Positions 38,001 through 53,000 of a stretch of DNA of 64,000 nt are shown here, one piece after another (position 1 is the stretch's first letter; each line of letters starts with the position of its first letter). Source of the DNA: Ctena decussata (taxonomy: Eukaryota; Mollusca; Bivalvia; Lucinida; Lucinidae). The notes under the pieces are model-generated. The model saw only the letters and a list, made by a program, of their open reading frames with translations, had not been told where the DNA came from and did no database searches. Location: positions 55,922,858 through 55,986,857 of the forward strand of contig OZ022503.1 in NCBI GenBank assembly GCA_963989385.1. The letters run 5' to 3'. The translations under genes were made by a program, and so were the position numbers.

Positions 38001-41000
38001 CATCCCAATAATTATAGTTTTACTGCTTTATTTTCTAACTTCCAAGAACAGTGTTGTGAACGACTGATCAAACTGACATATTACTCAGGTACAGGGATAA
38101 CTTGGTTTAAACACAATTTCATTCAAGATTGTTTTACAACAATAAATAGTCAAACCTGTCCTGAGCGGTCACTGAATTAAGAGGTCACCTGCCTTATGCA
38201 GCCACTTTTTTGGAGTCCCTTGAACCAAAATACAGTGCAAATGAACCTGTATTAAGCTGTATTAAGGGGCCATCTATCTTAAGCAGCCAGCTGTTGTGTG
38301 TCACCTTGAGGGACTCCTTAATACAGGTTTGGCTTTACACATACAACAAATAGGGACAACTTCACCATCGACTTACTACACCTTAATTCTCTAATGAATG
38401 GTCATGCTTCAAGTTGGTGATGTCCAACTGCCCTATCATAACATGCTGTATACAAAAGTTCTGCAAAAAGCTGTGTCTCGCCAGTCTGAGCATTGTCACA
38501 AAACAGAGCTGAACTAGAAAACTTGATGGAAGTTTACACCGCCGACCCCGACAGAAAATGAATATGTCTTGTATTCCGCTAGTCCCAGGTGAGACACTAA
38601 CGGTTGGTGGAATGGCAAGCAGTACAGACCCTGATCAGACTGCTCCTCCACTGCTCCTCCAGGAGCAGTCTGATGAGGATCTCAACTGTTTAAGGCATTT
38701 GTATCCAAGTTCTTATGGATTTTACAATAGTCTTGTCATAGCCTCCAGATAAGAAGGTGTATGGGGTAATTAAGGGAAATGGATGGATTGATGACTTGCG
38801 ATTTTACTTTTTCAACAGTATTTTAGTCATATCAGGACAATGGCAGGGTGATAATGAAAAGCTGTGTGCAATGGAACCCTGTTTACGTTTGAAAAGATTC
38901 TCGCCTCAAGCGGGGATCAAACCCGGGACCGCTAGATCAGCAGGCCAGCGCTTAACCTACTGAGCTACAATTAAAGAAAATTTCAATAATTTCATATTAC
39001 TCCATAAAAACAAATGTTAAGACCCATCATTAGAACCGTCTCGCCGAGACGGTTCTAATGAGGGGTCACAACATATGTTTTTGTTGAGAAATAAGAAAAA
39101 TTATCTGAGAAATGTCCTCAAAAACTCATCTTATCTGAAGCTCTGGACTCCTGTTGACTTCTTGACCTAAAATTCAAAGTGCTGAAGCAGTGCTCAAATA
39201 TTGTTGCAAGCTCATATTTTTGTCAGATTTCAATTGGCTGGGTCTAAAGCAGTTTCGAGAGTTCTGTTACTGCAAACAGTGTCTACATCCGGTTTAAACT
39301 GACACTTGAAGAGCTTTAGGAAATTTTGAATGGTTGGAAGTTTAAGTAGTTAAAAGATTTTTGTACTACATTACGTTTTTGGATCCTGTTTCTTTAATGG
39401 ACACTTGAAGAACTTAGAGTGATCCTTATAACAAGTGCTAGAACTGACTGAAGCTGTCATGGGACAGCCTAGCTCCCTTAAAGGTGCTTTGTTACAACTT
39501 TCAAAAAAATATTCATACACAGATGCAGACCCTGAAGCTGAGACTGAGGAACGCCCAGAGCTTATAAAACTTTAATACAATCTGAAACTAAACATAAAGC
39601 ACACTGATTGACTGCTTCCGAGCACATGCTCGGAAGCAGCCAATCAGTGTGCTTTATTTTGAGTTTGAGATTATTATCAAGTTTTATAACCTCAAACCCA
39701 TAGTAGCTTTTCAAGTACTTTTGTAATAGTGAGCAGCTGTCAGTACTCCAAATAAGAAGGGGTAACAGAGATAACTTTTGGATAATAATCCATATTTCTC
39801 TATAAAACTGGATTTTGTGACCCCTCATTAGAACCGTCTCACCGAGACGGTTCTAATGAGGGGTCACAACGTATATTTTCTTGATAAATAAGATAAATTA
39901 TCGCAAAATTATCCTCAAAAACCTGGCTTCTCTGGAGCTCTGGATGAGCTAACTGAATTTGAATGTTAAGCTGAATTCAGTTATAGAGACGGTTTCAATT
40001 TCACCATCTCATGTCTTTAGTGGGAATTTGCTCAAATTTGAATTTATGTATTTATAGACTTACAATGTAAGAGCAAAAGGAAAAAACTGTGACTTACTGC
40101 CATAGGTTTAGCCACCCCAGCTGGGAGTGAGGGCTCCGAAAGAGGAAGAAATCCAGGAATATTTCTTGCAAATTCCTCATACACTGCAATCTGCTGTGGA
40201 GTCTCCCCGCCAACTTTGAGTCGGATCTGTTCAGGCATTCTCTCAGCCTGATATGTCAACACAATGGGGTCACAGTAGCGCCTGTTCTCTGTTCTAGCAT
40301 GTTTTCTTAGGTCAAAGTCCTACAAGAAAATAAAATCAATGAATTATCTGATCTCCTTTAACTAATAAAGAGGAAATGAGTAAGGGAAATGACTAGTTTT
40401 ATATGCAAAAGGAGACAACCTGATTGCCTCCCTTCGCGAGATACTCTGTATTGGTAATAACTGGGGCCGTATTCATAAAACGACTTAAGTGGTTGCTATA
40501 CTGTTGCTAAGGCTAAATTTCTTTGAGGGAGATTCCCTAAAACTATGAAATTTGCTCTGGAGGAACCGTCTTACAAAGACTGTTCCTCCAGACCAAATTT
40601 CATAGTTGTAGGGAATCTCCTTTATAGATATTTAGCCTTAGCAACCCCATAGCAACAACTTAAGTGGCTTTATGAAAACGGCCCCTGGTGATTGCCTTCC
40701 TTAGCAAAATACTCACTTCCGCCATTATGAAGTCAGGTCTGAAATTGTACATGATATATATTTTTTCAAAATACAATAATGTGTTGTAGAAAATTTACTG
40801 AATGAAAAGCTTGACTAGTGACACCAGTAGTACATGTTGATTTTGCACTTTTTCCATCTGTAGAATATTCGACAATGCCATTTTGCTATTATTTAAGAAA
40901 TAGATCAGCTCTAGCAGTGAATTGTTGAGTAATAACTCACTGTCTGGAGCTCAGTTGTAAAGTATAGTCGTATCTCATAATATCAAGGGTTCCTTAATAT

Positions 41001-44000
41001 CACGGCATTTACATTTCTTGTTGTATCTCAATAAACTTACTGTGTATTGAGTAGTGACAAAATTACTTCATCAACCACAAGTTTTAACTTCTATGCTGTA
41101 GAGAAATTTTGGTGAATTGTCTTGAATCCTGCCGAATACAATCTTTATTTTATAAGAACCCTGAAATTAGCATGTTTTCCATGCGGTTCTATCCCCTGGC
41201 CCAAGAAACCTCATAGCTAACTAAAATTGTGGCCAAAATCTTATTTTTGTCATTGACTTCTCATATCTGCTATCCCAATCTTTTATTTGAAAACAACAAA
41301 TCTCAAGATTACAATATTTATCAATCCGAAGTTTTGCTAGAAATTATGGGAAGCCATTAAGAGAAAAAACTTGAATGTTTGTAATAAATAAATCAAAGCA
41401 CATAAAGTTTCTTTGATGAGCCTGAGGAATTAATAGACATTACTGACAATAAGTGTTTTTGAAATATTAGTACAGAACTGTTAGAACTAGAAAACAATTA
41501 TTTAATGGCTGATTATTGAGTCATCAAATTATTTACTGCTTGTGCAGCCCCTGTGCCACATAGCTGTTATTTTTTTCGAAACCCCACGTGAAAGTATATT
41601 CTGATATAAAATTCTGTTCAAATTTCAATAAAATTTGATTTAGCTTGTACAAATCGGTTTAGAATATTCATGAACACCTACGATATTACTCCATTAAATT
41701 TTAAGAATTTTGATACTACTTGCTTTCTATACTTGCTACTTTTATAAATACCGTGATATTATGGAACTCTCCATTGGCTTAGGCTGCAACACCATGGTGG
41801 CTTATCATTTCTTGTTTGAAAACAATCATGAGAAAGTAATGATTTTCCATAGTGCAAGAAAATATAGGATGACCAAAGGATAATAACTAAAATATTAGCT
41901 GTCATTACAATTAACTACCGTGATATTAGGGGAATCCAGTCTACATGTAGATCATATCATGAGCGTGGACCCGAGTGATATATCTACATACAACTGACCA
42001 ACAAACAGTGAATTATTACTCAAAAATTCAATGCTAGAGCTGAACTACTCAAAAATGCTGGAAAAGTATTCTTTCATTCAAATTCTCCCAACCTTCATTC
42101 AAATTCCTTCCAACCAGCGGGTTCATGCTCCCGCCAATATTCTGAACTGTATCTAAGATAAATGTATGTTTTTATAATGATTTTAAAAAGAAAAGGTGAA
42201 TTATTACTCAAAAATTCAATGCTAGAGCTGAACTACTCAAAAATGCTGGAAAAGTATTCTTTCATTCAAATTCTCCCAACCTTCATTCAAATTCCTTCCA
42301 ACCAGCGGGTTCATGCTCCCGCCAATATTCTGAACTGTATCTAAGATAAATGTATGTTTTTATAATGATTTTAAAAAGAAAAGGAGATGTTACACAGTCT
42401 AACATCTCAAACATCACAAAATAAGTCAGTAATTGCCCGTGATGTCAGCAATTAGAGTCACACGCTTTGAAACAGTGAATTGTTGCATAATAAAAACGGA
42501 AACTTTATATGGCTTCTATAGGAGCACTGTCTTAGAATCAGTATTTGAATTCTCTGTTGATTTTGTAAACAAGACACAATCTTTGCATTTATGATATACC
42601 AGGGTTGTCACTTATCCTCCACTTCAAAATTCCCTGATTTTTCCCTGACATTTTACAGTTTTCCGTACCCATTGCACAGACCCAAAGGTTAATTTTACTC
42701 TTTACTTTATCAATCACTGGGATATTTCGGGTTACTCTCAAAGGAAAGAGTTTACTCTCCTGTGGGCAAATTCTTTCCCTAAGAGTATCACCCAATAAGG
42801 AGAAATCTTAGAAAATGGTCTATACAAGCCATGAGCTTTCGACCAAATCCTTTTCATGAAAATTGTACTCTGAATGTATAACATGTCACAGTTGAATAAA
42901 ATATTGTTTAAGCCAATAAGGAGAGAGATGTGCCTAGACTATCTCTCTACAAAGTATATCCTTTCCCCTTGAACAGAATAAGCATACTTTCTGACAACTC
43001 TAGCAGCCATTCTTTTCCAATTCCCTGACTTTTCCATGACTTTTTATGTCCTTTCCAATTTTCCCTGACCAATCTCAAAATTCCCAGACTTTTCCCTGAA
43101 CTAGAAAAAGATTCATTTTCCAGATGTTTTTTCCTGACTGCTGATAATCCTGTATACATGTACATGATGACAAGGCTCTCAATGGCATACAGAAATTGTG
43201 TTACTGGGGTCACAAGCTGGTCATACAAAGCTGAGCAATGGCCTAGAGTCACGACTGACTGGCTATGAAGTGAATACTTTCATTTGCATCTGTGTATAGA
43301 AACTTTACTTACAGTGGCTAGGCGTTTGTCCATCTCTGGTATGGCTCTTTCAACTGCTGTTTTCTGTATGAAAGCGCTAGCCAGTTCCGTATTTTCTTGG
43401 GCGATTACTTGTGCTGCTTGTTCTATGATGTCTTTCTGTGCTTGTGTTGCATTCTACAAATAGGTCAAAATCAGTCACATTATATGTGGCATTCTACAAA
43501 TAAATACATAATCAGCCACATCATTTGTTTTATTCTACAAATACATATGAGCCGCGACACGAGAAAACCAACAATGTGGTTGTGCGTCCTGCGCAGACTC
43601 AGATCAGCCTGGACATTCATCCAGTCTGGTCAGACTCTTCGCTAAGCGCTTAAAGGGTAGCCAAGGGACTAAGCTACCTTCATGCGGACAGCGAAGACTC
43701 TGATCAGACTGGGCGGATGCCCAGGCTGATCTGAGTCTGCGCTGGAGGCACGACCACATTGTTGGTTTTCTCACGTCGTGGCTCATATTACCTCACTATC
43801 ACTCAGTATCAGCCACAATTATAGTGGCATTCTACAATAACTCATGCAAACTCACAATTTGCAATAACTATCATATCTATTGGATTTAAAACAATTTTAC
43901 CCTCAAAAAAAAAATCTAAATCCAACTGACGGACATAGATTTTTTGGGATAGTTTTGGAAAGAAAACTCTATCTTCTAGCAGAATAACATAGACTGATTT

Positions 44001-47000
44001 AGATATTTAGGGTCATTCTAGGCTCCCACCCCCACCTCTTGTGTTATAGCCAAATACATGTAAATACAGTATGAGTGCCAATCTACAAAAGATTGTAACT
44101 CAAAAGCAGCTATATTTATGTGTGGCATTCTAAAATCACAAATAACCGATGTTCTATAATTCTGAGATATTGTAAAAAATTAAGTATTCAGAGAAATATA
44201 TCTAAGCAAACAGTGCAGATCAGCAGACCCAGATCAGACTGCTCCTTTCCGATCAAAGCCTTAACTGTTTGCCATTTCATCTGCATCTTCTGGATGCCTG
44301 TTCTGTAAAACCAAACTGTTCCAGTTTTTGGATAGTTTTTGGATAGTCACGTTAAATGTTTTAGGTGTCCCAATTTTTAGACTGTTTACTATAATTCACA
44401 GTTTTGGTTATAGGTTTTGTATGTGATGGGCAAAGGACTTTTGTTTAGATTTCTAGAGGTAAAACAAAACTTCCAGTTTTTGGATAGTCACTTTAAATGT
44501 TTTAGGTGTCCCAATTTTTAGACTGTTTAATTATAATCTAAACAAGAGTGCTTTGCCCATCACATCAAAAACCTATAAACAAAACATTGAATGTGGCTGC
44601 CAGAGCTGATGAGGACGCTAAAGTGATACCAACAGCTTTTCCTGTACTTTCATACAGGCGAGTTACGCTCACACTCATCTGGAAATCTCAAAAACATTAC
44701 CCTAACAGTCTGCATGAAGGCGTTCTTCAGGTTGGTGTTAATGGTGATGTAGAGGGGTTCCCTACAGGTGTACAGGGCCAGCCCCGCTGCCATACTGCGC
44801 ACCATATGATGTGCCGCTGCACGCATCCTGTTCTCATCAGGGTCCAAAGCAAAATCCTGAAATGAAACAGAAAAATTCAGAACTTGTACTAACTTGAGAG
44901 GGGGTAGAAACTAACAGGAATACATGCAAGAGTGATAACTCTGAATTGGAACTCCCTTCTTCCCCAAGCAAAGGGAGCAAATCTTTTCCTTAAAGAGTAG
45001 TCCTCTCAAGGAAAAGGACTGCTCCTGAAGATTGGGAATCATTTCCTTTAAGGGTAGTTTTCTCAAAGGAAAATATTTGCACCCAAAGCAAGCAAATCCT
45101 TTCGTTAAAGAGAAGCCCCTTTTGGAGAAGCATTTCACCTAGTAGGAAAACAATTTGCGCTGTGACACAACAACACCAACAAAGTGGCATGAGTGCCCAG
45201 CAAAGACTCAGATCAGCCTGGGCATCCACTGTTGGCACAGAGATAAGTTAGATCCTAGCTATCTTCTATGCACACCAAAGACTCTTATCAGACTGGGTAA
45301 ATGCCCAGGCTGATCTGAGTCTTCCATGGCGCACATGCCACTTTTTTTTCGTGTCACAGCTCATTTCTGCTCAAATTGTCTTTCTTGTAAATTGACTGCC
45401 AAAACATGGACGCTTATTCCTATGGTGGCAATGCTGGGAAATGGTTAAGTGGGGTCATATACCCACTTTCAATTCTGGTTGTGGTTGCTTGTAAATCGAT
45501 TAATTTAAACTGAACACTATTTTTGTTCTTGGACCAGCTATTATTGTAACATACAACCAGTGAAATCTGATTTAACTGTATTTACACTTCTTTTACAACA
45601 TAGCAGTCTCCTCCCCCCCCCCTTTGAAATGGAGCATTCATAAGAAAAGAAGACACAAAGTATAGCAGAATGCGGTGTCTCACCTGTCTAAGCAGAACTA
45701 AAAGCAAAGACCCTATGCAAAGTTAAGTCTGATGATGACCCTGCAGGGGCCATATTCATAAAGCCACTTAAGTCGTTGCTATGCGGTTGCTAAGGCGAAA
45801 TAGCTATAAAGGAGATTCCCTACAACTATGAAATTTGGTCTGGAGGAACAGTCTTTGTAAGGCTGTTCCTCCAGAGCAAATTTCATAGTTTTAGGGATCT
45901 CCTTCAAAGAAATTTAGCCTTAGCAATAGCATAGCAACCACTTAAGTCGTTTTATGAATACGGCCCCTGAAGTGATACCTATCTTGCTTTTGCTAGTTGC
46001 AGGCCTGACAATATAACAGTATATACCTTTTTGATGATTTGCTCACAAGTTGTCAAGGCTATCTTGATTGCTCTATCAACAACAGGAACCAGTAATTCTT
46101 GAACAGCCCTCTCTACTGCCGCTCTTACATACTGCTTCAACTGAGGGTTGGCTTGTAACACAGATATCTGTTGAAAATAAAAGTGAACAATTTATCTTTT
46201 AACAGGTGTCAGATGTGATCAGAGTTTCATGACAATACTTTCCTGCCCCCTCCCCCCCCCCCCTTCATTTTCCATTAAGGTGTACAGGTACACTGCTATT
46301 TTTTCAATTTCCTGTCTGCCTCCCCTTCCATAATGGTTGATCGATTGATTTGGTGCTTAACGTCCACGGTAAACAGCTATGGTCATGTCAGGATGGTCAG
46401 TTAACCTAACCACACTATTCCTGGGCAGGCTTAGACCTCCTAAGCGGTTAACCAGTTCTAAGTGCACATACTTTCACCAGTAACTGACAACTGCCCATCT
46501 TGAATCAGCGGAAGGAGAAACGAAAGTATGTGGCCAGACTGGGTTTCGAACCCAGGACCTCTGACTTGTGAGTCAGGTGCCCTACCGACTCCGCTACGGG
46601 GCCCGGTCCTTCGGGATTGACCCTAATATGCTTAAGTATTGTGACACCTAAAAACATTAATTTTCCATTTGTTCCAAATGGAAAATTAATGGTTTTGAGG
46701 TGTCCCAATATTTAAGCATTCTAGGGTACTCTCATTCCTTTAAGAGTTGACCCCAAATGAGAAAGGAGGCAAAATTGAAAATGGTAAAGTTGCTTCCCTT
46801 GAAACTGTACCTTTTCACTCAAATATGAGCCGCGACACAACAAAACCAACAATGTGGTTGTGCGCCCAGCGCAGACTCAGATCAGCCTGGGCAGCCGCCC
46901 AGTTTCACCAGACTCTTCATTAATTGCTCAAAGGATAGCTAAGGGTCTAAGCTACCTTCATGCGGACAGCGAAGACTCTGATCAGACTGGGCGGATGCCC

Positions 47001-50000
47001 AGGCTGATCTGAGTCTGCGCTGGGCGCACAACCACATTGTTGGTTTTGTCGTGTTGCGGCTCATATATGTAGTGGTCCGACTGGATGTCGGCAATTAGTG
47101 ACTGTATATCTTGTGATATTCTGTTGGAAATCAACTATTATTATGAAAAGTTGCATCTCATTGGCTCATTGGTAGGCGTCTAGTTTTACCTTGCTGAAAG
47201 GTGAAAATGTGAGAAAGCGCACTAGAATGGGATAGCAATATTGTCAATTTGTGAGGTAAATTGTTTTTTTTTTTGTATTTTTTTGTTTTTGTTTTTTTTG
47301 TTCTTTCTCAAATTACATTTTTCTTTCTCAAATTACATTTCATGGCTCTGCTGATGAATCAACTTTAAAAAAGAAAAAAAAAGAAAAAAAAAAGTGACTT
47401 TGTGACCACAAAAGCAATTTATCTTCCCAAATGACAATTTTGAGTGCGATTATCCCTAACTGTACTGACACCTTAATCAACAATGACTGTAATTATCGTA
47501 AGATTTGAGCAAAGTGATTTAACTTATAATGACATACAGTGCAGACACTTTAGAAGCTCAAGGACCTAGGTCTACACAGTTTGCTGAGTCACTTATGTCC
47601 AAATATTAAGGTGAATGGGCACTCTTTCATGTTTTCTTCACCATTTTTAGAATGAGAAACTTGTATGACTTCCTGTTGGCTTCCCTGGACAGTGAAACCC
47701 TTCCAAAAAAAGTCTTTTCTTACTTACTAGAGGGGCTAATTTTTTCCTTTAAGAGTTGCTCCCCACTGAAACTGGAAGCAAAAATGAAAACCTCAACTTG
47801 CTTCCCCTGAAAGTGTATTCATTCACCTTCATGGTAATAATTTTTCTTTTCATTGTGGATTGCTTCCTACCTGTTCATTTATGCTTATATGAGGTGCAAG
47901 TCCAGCCAAAGACGTAGTATTGATGTCATCAAATGCAAACTGAGGCTGCGGAGGTAGACTTGGTGTTGACCCTGGTGTCGTCGTCCTGGTGCTGGTTGTC
48001 GTGGTAACAGTTGGAGTCACTGCAGAGAGGGCCACTGCATTCTCTGGCTGTGGGGTGCCCAGGGTTGGATGAGTGGGCAGGGCAGGTTTGGAAGTCATGG
48101 ACAGCTGTGGCTCCAAGAACTGTTGCCGGGCTGTGTCTTTCAGATAGTTTCCAGGCTTCAGCTCCTACAACAGAGCAAAACAACTTCCTTTTAGGGATAT
48201 GTACCCTAATAACCCTAAAATTTCAGACACTCGAAAATTGGACAATTATTGTTTGAAAATTCATAGAAAGTTGATTTTACACACATTAATACATCCGAAG
48301 GATGCTTAACGAAAGGCAAATGTTGTAGACCCTGATCAAACTGCTCCTGAAGGAGCAGTTTGATCTGAGTCTAAATTGTTTGCTCGTAACTGTCTGTCCG
48401 CATATTTAGCGTCATTAAGGTAAAGTACGCCAGAAAATGGTACCACTCTATAATGGTTTTATGACCCTGTTATGTCATAACCTATGTGAGATGGGGTTAT
48501 TTCCTTTCAAAATGTGCCAGTAACACAAGAATGATAGCCCTGGTGCTGCATGTCAAAGGGCAGTGTACATAACTTAATTGCCCATTATCATTTTTTATCA
48601 GTATTTATTTTACATTGATTGCATTGAAAGCTAACCCGAACTTATTTAAATACTCTCGATGGCACGGATGTTGGCGCATTTGTGGTCCTATACTGGTGGA
48701 GGAAACCGGAGTACCCGGAGAAAACCACTGACCTCGAACATTACCCTCCCACATGACGCCACCGGGAATCAAACCCGGGCCGCAGAAGTGGAAAGCGAGT
48801 GCTCTATCCACTACACTATCCGGGGCCTTAAATATTACTTTAAACCATGTTCTTGCTGTTCTGACTCTCAAAATGGCTATGCTAAAAATGCGATAATTTT
48901 GAACAGAATTACTTTCATTTTATAACAATTCACACGCACTTCTTTCATTAATCTGTAATGTTTCTACAGACACCGAGGTCAAACCAGACAATAAATTTAT
49001 AAGAAGAGGATTACACAAACTTCATGGTAGAAGAGGATTACACAAACTTCATGGTAGAAGAGGATAACACAAACTTCATGGTTGAAGAGGATTACACAAA
49101 CTTCATGGTAGAAGAGGATTACACAAACTTCATGGTGACATTTAGTGCTTGGAATTCAAGTTTGAAAAACTTTACACAAACTTCATGGAAGAAGAGGATT
49201 ACACAAACTTCATGGTAGAAGAGGATTACACAAACTTCATGGTGACATTTAGTGCTTGGAATTCAAGTTTGAAAAACTGTAATTATTTAAAATCAATTTT
49301 ATCTCCTTAAAAACATTCCCATTTTTAACGTCTACATGTTGTTCTTACAAAGCCTCAGAAATGCGAAAAATGGCTGACTACAGAAGCCCTGTAACCAACA
49401 GTTTGATAAATACACCAGAGACGAGTGAATTGAAGAGCCGTACTATTGTATAAATTAAAATTAACCTTTTTTCTCAACATAAACATCACATGCACATCTT
49501 CATTATGTCTTAACCGTTTACGCAAAGGATCAGAAAGAGTTAATTATACAAACTCCATACCCATACAGCAGACCACATATAAGCTGCAACATGACAAAAC
49601 CAACAAAGTGGCGTATGCGCCCAGCGAAGACTCAGATCAGCCTGGGCATCCACCATGTCTGACCAGAGTCTTTGCTGTCAGCATGGAGCTAGCTTAGACC
49701 CTAAGCTACTCTTTAAGCCCACAACGAAAACTCTGATTAGACTGGGCGGATGCCCATGCTGATCTGAGTCTTCCCGTGGCGCACATTCCATTTTATTGGT
49801 TTTGTCCTGTCGCGGCTCATATGGTGGTTTGAGTGTAAATCTTACATTCAGTTCAAGACTAAGGGTTTTACAGAGAACTTCTATTTCAAACTTCAAATTC
49901 AGCTTGAGATCCGGCTCCTGATGTAACTCTGCCAACACGTTCATGATGCCCATCGTCCATGGATTTGGTGGTTTGAAAACCTACAAAAAATATATTGCAG

Positions 50001-53000
50001 TATAAAATTAGCTATTCCATGGTAAAGGTGTTTCATACCAGGCTGTTAGGGACCCACCACATCTTGGGGCACATCATATAAAAGGCTGGCCCAATCTTCT
50101 CCTTGTGCTGCTTTTAAACCTCCCTGATTTAGCCACTAACCCAGTGGTAGTCAAACCCATGACCCTCTGCACTGACCCAGAATAATAACTGACTATTGTG
50201 ACTTCCTGTATGCTTTCCTGGCTGACAAAACCTTTTTAGAAAGGGATATGCTCATAAGGGAAGGATTTTGCCCCTTGAGCAAGGAAACTTGCTCCATGAG
50301 CAAATTCTTTCCAGGGGAGCAGATTCTTTCCTTTGGGAGCGTGCCCCTATTGAGCTGGGAGGCAAAAATGAAAATTGGAAGAGTTTGTTCCCCTGAAAGT
50401 GTACCCAATTGCCTGAAGTCCTATCTGTTGCACATGCCATATGGAGTCCTATGTCAGACCTCAAAATTATGTTCTTTGCCAAGATTATAAATATGTATGC
50501 TTAGAATATGTATGCTTAGAAATGTGAAAAATAAAGATGTAATAAAAAAAAAAAATAACTGACTATTTGAAAAATGGCAAAATTTATTTAAGGTTCTGTA
50601 AAATAGGAACATTTACATGCAAGTGTTACATATGATGTCTTGCTGGTGAATTGAAAATTATCACAAAATAATGAAGCCTGAACAAATATAGAAGTGCAAT
50701 GAATTTGCATATTTGTTCAACAAGTGTAGATGGGATTTCCTCTCAAAAACAACCATCGAATCAACATCCATCTTACACACAAGGGCCCAGTTGTTCAAAG
50801 CATAATTAGCTTAACGAGGTCGTTAGTCAAGGATTTGTTAAGTCTTCTGGTACACATAAAATCAAGATTGCTATAATTTTTGCTGAAAATATGAGAGAAG
50901 CAAAAGCTTCTCATTTTTTTTCAGCAAAAATGGCAGGTTTTGGGTACAATAGTTTGAAAATTTAACGTCTAGTTAGCTAACGACATCGCAAGTTTTGAAC
51001 AACTGGGCCCTGTATTTTTGGGACTGTTTTGGAGGGAAAAACACAGACTTAGTACAATTGATTTACATATTTTGTTCATTTTTAGAGGAGAAAACCACTC
51101 TTATAGCCAAGTAAATATGGTATTTATCAGTGTTCCAGATAAGAAGGGGTAACAGGCACAATTTAGGGATAATTTTCCATATTTCTCCATAAAAACGTAT
51201 CTAGCGACCCCTAATTAGAACCGTCAGCAAGATGGTTCTAATGAGGAGTCACAACATACATTTTCATTGAGAAATAAGAAAAGTTGTCTTTATATAATCC
51301 TCAACATCCCCTCTTATCTGCAGCTCTGAATTTACTCTACTCTATGAATAATTTAGGGTTTGCTGCATTGTGATTTTAAATCAATGTCAGCCCCTATACA
51401 GGTCATATAAAACATACCTTGCTTTTAGCACATGACTCTAACACTTTAGCAGTAAAAGGTACAACATACAATAGTTCCCTGGCCCCTTTGTGGTATGCCT
51501 CATATAACAGGGACTTCAAATCAATGTCCTGAAATATCATATGTGCAGTTTAAACAACAAATATTAGGAAAAGTACAAATTATTTCATTTTGTCACAGTT
51601 TATAAAATGGAAATATGCAAACGAAAACCACCACAGACTTCAAATAACTGAGCAGAATGCAAATTGCTTGCCAAAAATTTTATGATAATTAGATATAAAA
51701 ATTGAGAAAGGTAAGAGTTCAACAACTGAAAATCATATGCTAAGACAAATGTACATGTAGTCATAAATCCCTTGAAAAAGTTAACTTGCTTACAACTTAA
51801 GAAAATTATCAATATAATTGGATTATATAATGAATAGAAAAGTCTTTCATGAGTTTGAGTTGTGGATCCAGATATACTTTATGCACTGACAAGGCATGTC
51901 CAAGTTTAAAACCTGACCAGTTAGCCCAAAAAAGTGCCTATATCCAAATTAACTAACATGATTTTTTTTTTTTGGCACACACAATGCCAAACTTGATCCT
52001 TTGCTGGAGATAACAACTGCTTTTGTTTATGCATGTAAAACCGGATTCAATTGTATTTCGATAAGCATTTCTATGGCAACTGACAGACCAAAAATTTAGT
52101 TTAAGTTTTAACAATACACCCACATGCATGCACTGCTGTTTATAACCCCCTTGGCAAATTTAGCCCCTTCCCCCTCCTCTCCCTATACCCCACTGATAAC
52201 TGTATTTTACAACAGATTATTATAGAAGTCAAACAAAACATGATCAGTAGCATTCATAAACTAGTGTTAAATTGATAACATGAAAATTCTGTTTTCATAT
52301 TTCTGGCTTATAAGAAGTTTTCCCTTCCAAAAACATCGCAAAAATCTAGATCCATCTCGTAAGATGGATCTAGATTTTTTGTGATTGTTTTGGAAGAGAA
52401 AGCCCCATCTTATAGCAGAATTACACATGACTGATTTACATATTTGGGGTACTTTATGGAGCAAAAAAAACAAAACGTCTTATAGCCGAATAAATATGGT
52501 AACTGCAAATGAACTGCGACACAAGAAAACCAACAAAGTGTTTGTGCGCCCAGCCCAGACTCAGATCAGCCTGGGCATCCTCCAAATCTGATCAGAACCT
52601 TCACTGTCAGCATGGAGGTAGCTTAGACCCCTAGCTACCCTTTAAGTGCTCAGCGAAGATTCAGACCAGCCCACAAACACTTTGTTGGTTTTCTCATGTT
52701 GTGGCTCAAATATAGATACAAAGTATCACCTAAGACTCCTTATAGGCTCTGGAGATCTCGGAATACTCACAATCTGTAGGATTGGTTTACTCTTAGCCAG
52801 TGTCAACATGCCGAGCCAGTGTCCCAGGTTTTTTAACAGTGTTCTGTCAGAGAAGTTAGCATCCCCTTTGTCACTCCTAAGCAACACCTGAAATATAGGA
52901 AACACATTTTCTTGAAATTAATATTTTAAATCTATAAGATGCTTTAATTTTCCATTAAAAATACCTGAACTGACATTACTTTTTCTCTACTTTTTTTTTG

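Noticed and set aside
49024..49218. Repeat protein MVEEDYTNF...
   Set aside because: Product of a 27-bp minisatellite in an intron; no splice sites or signal to support translation.
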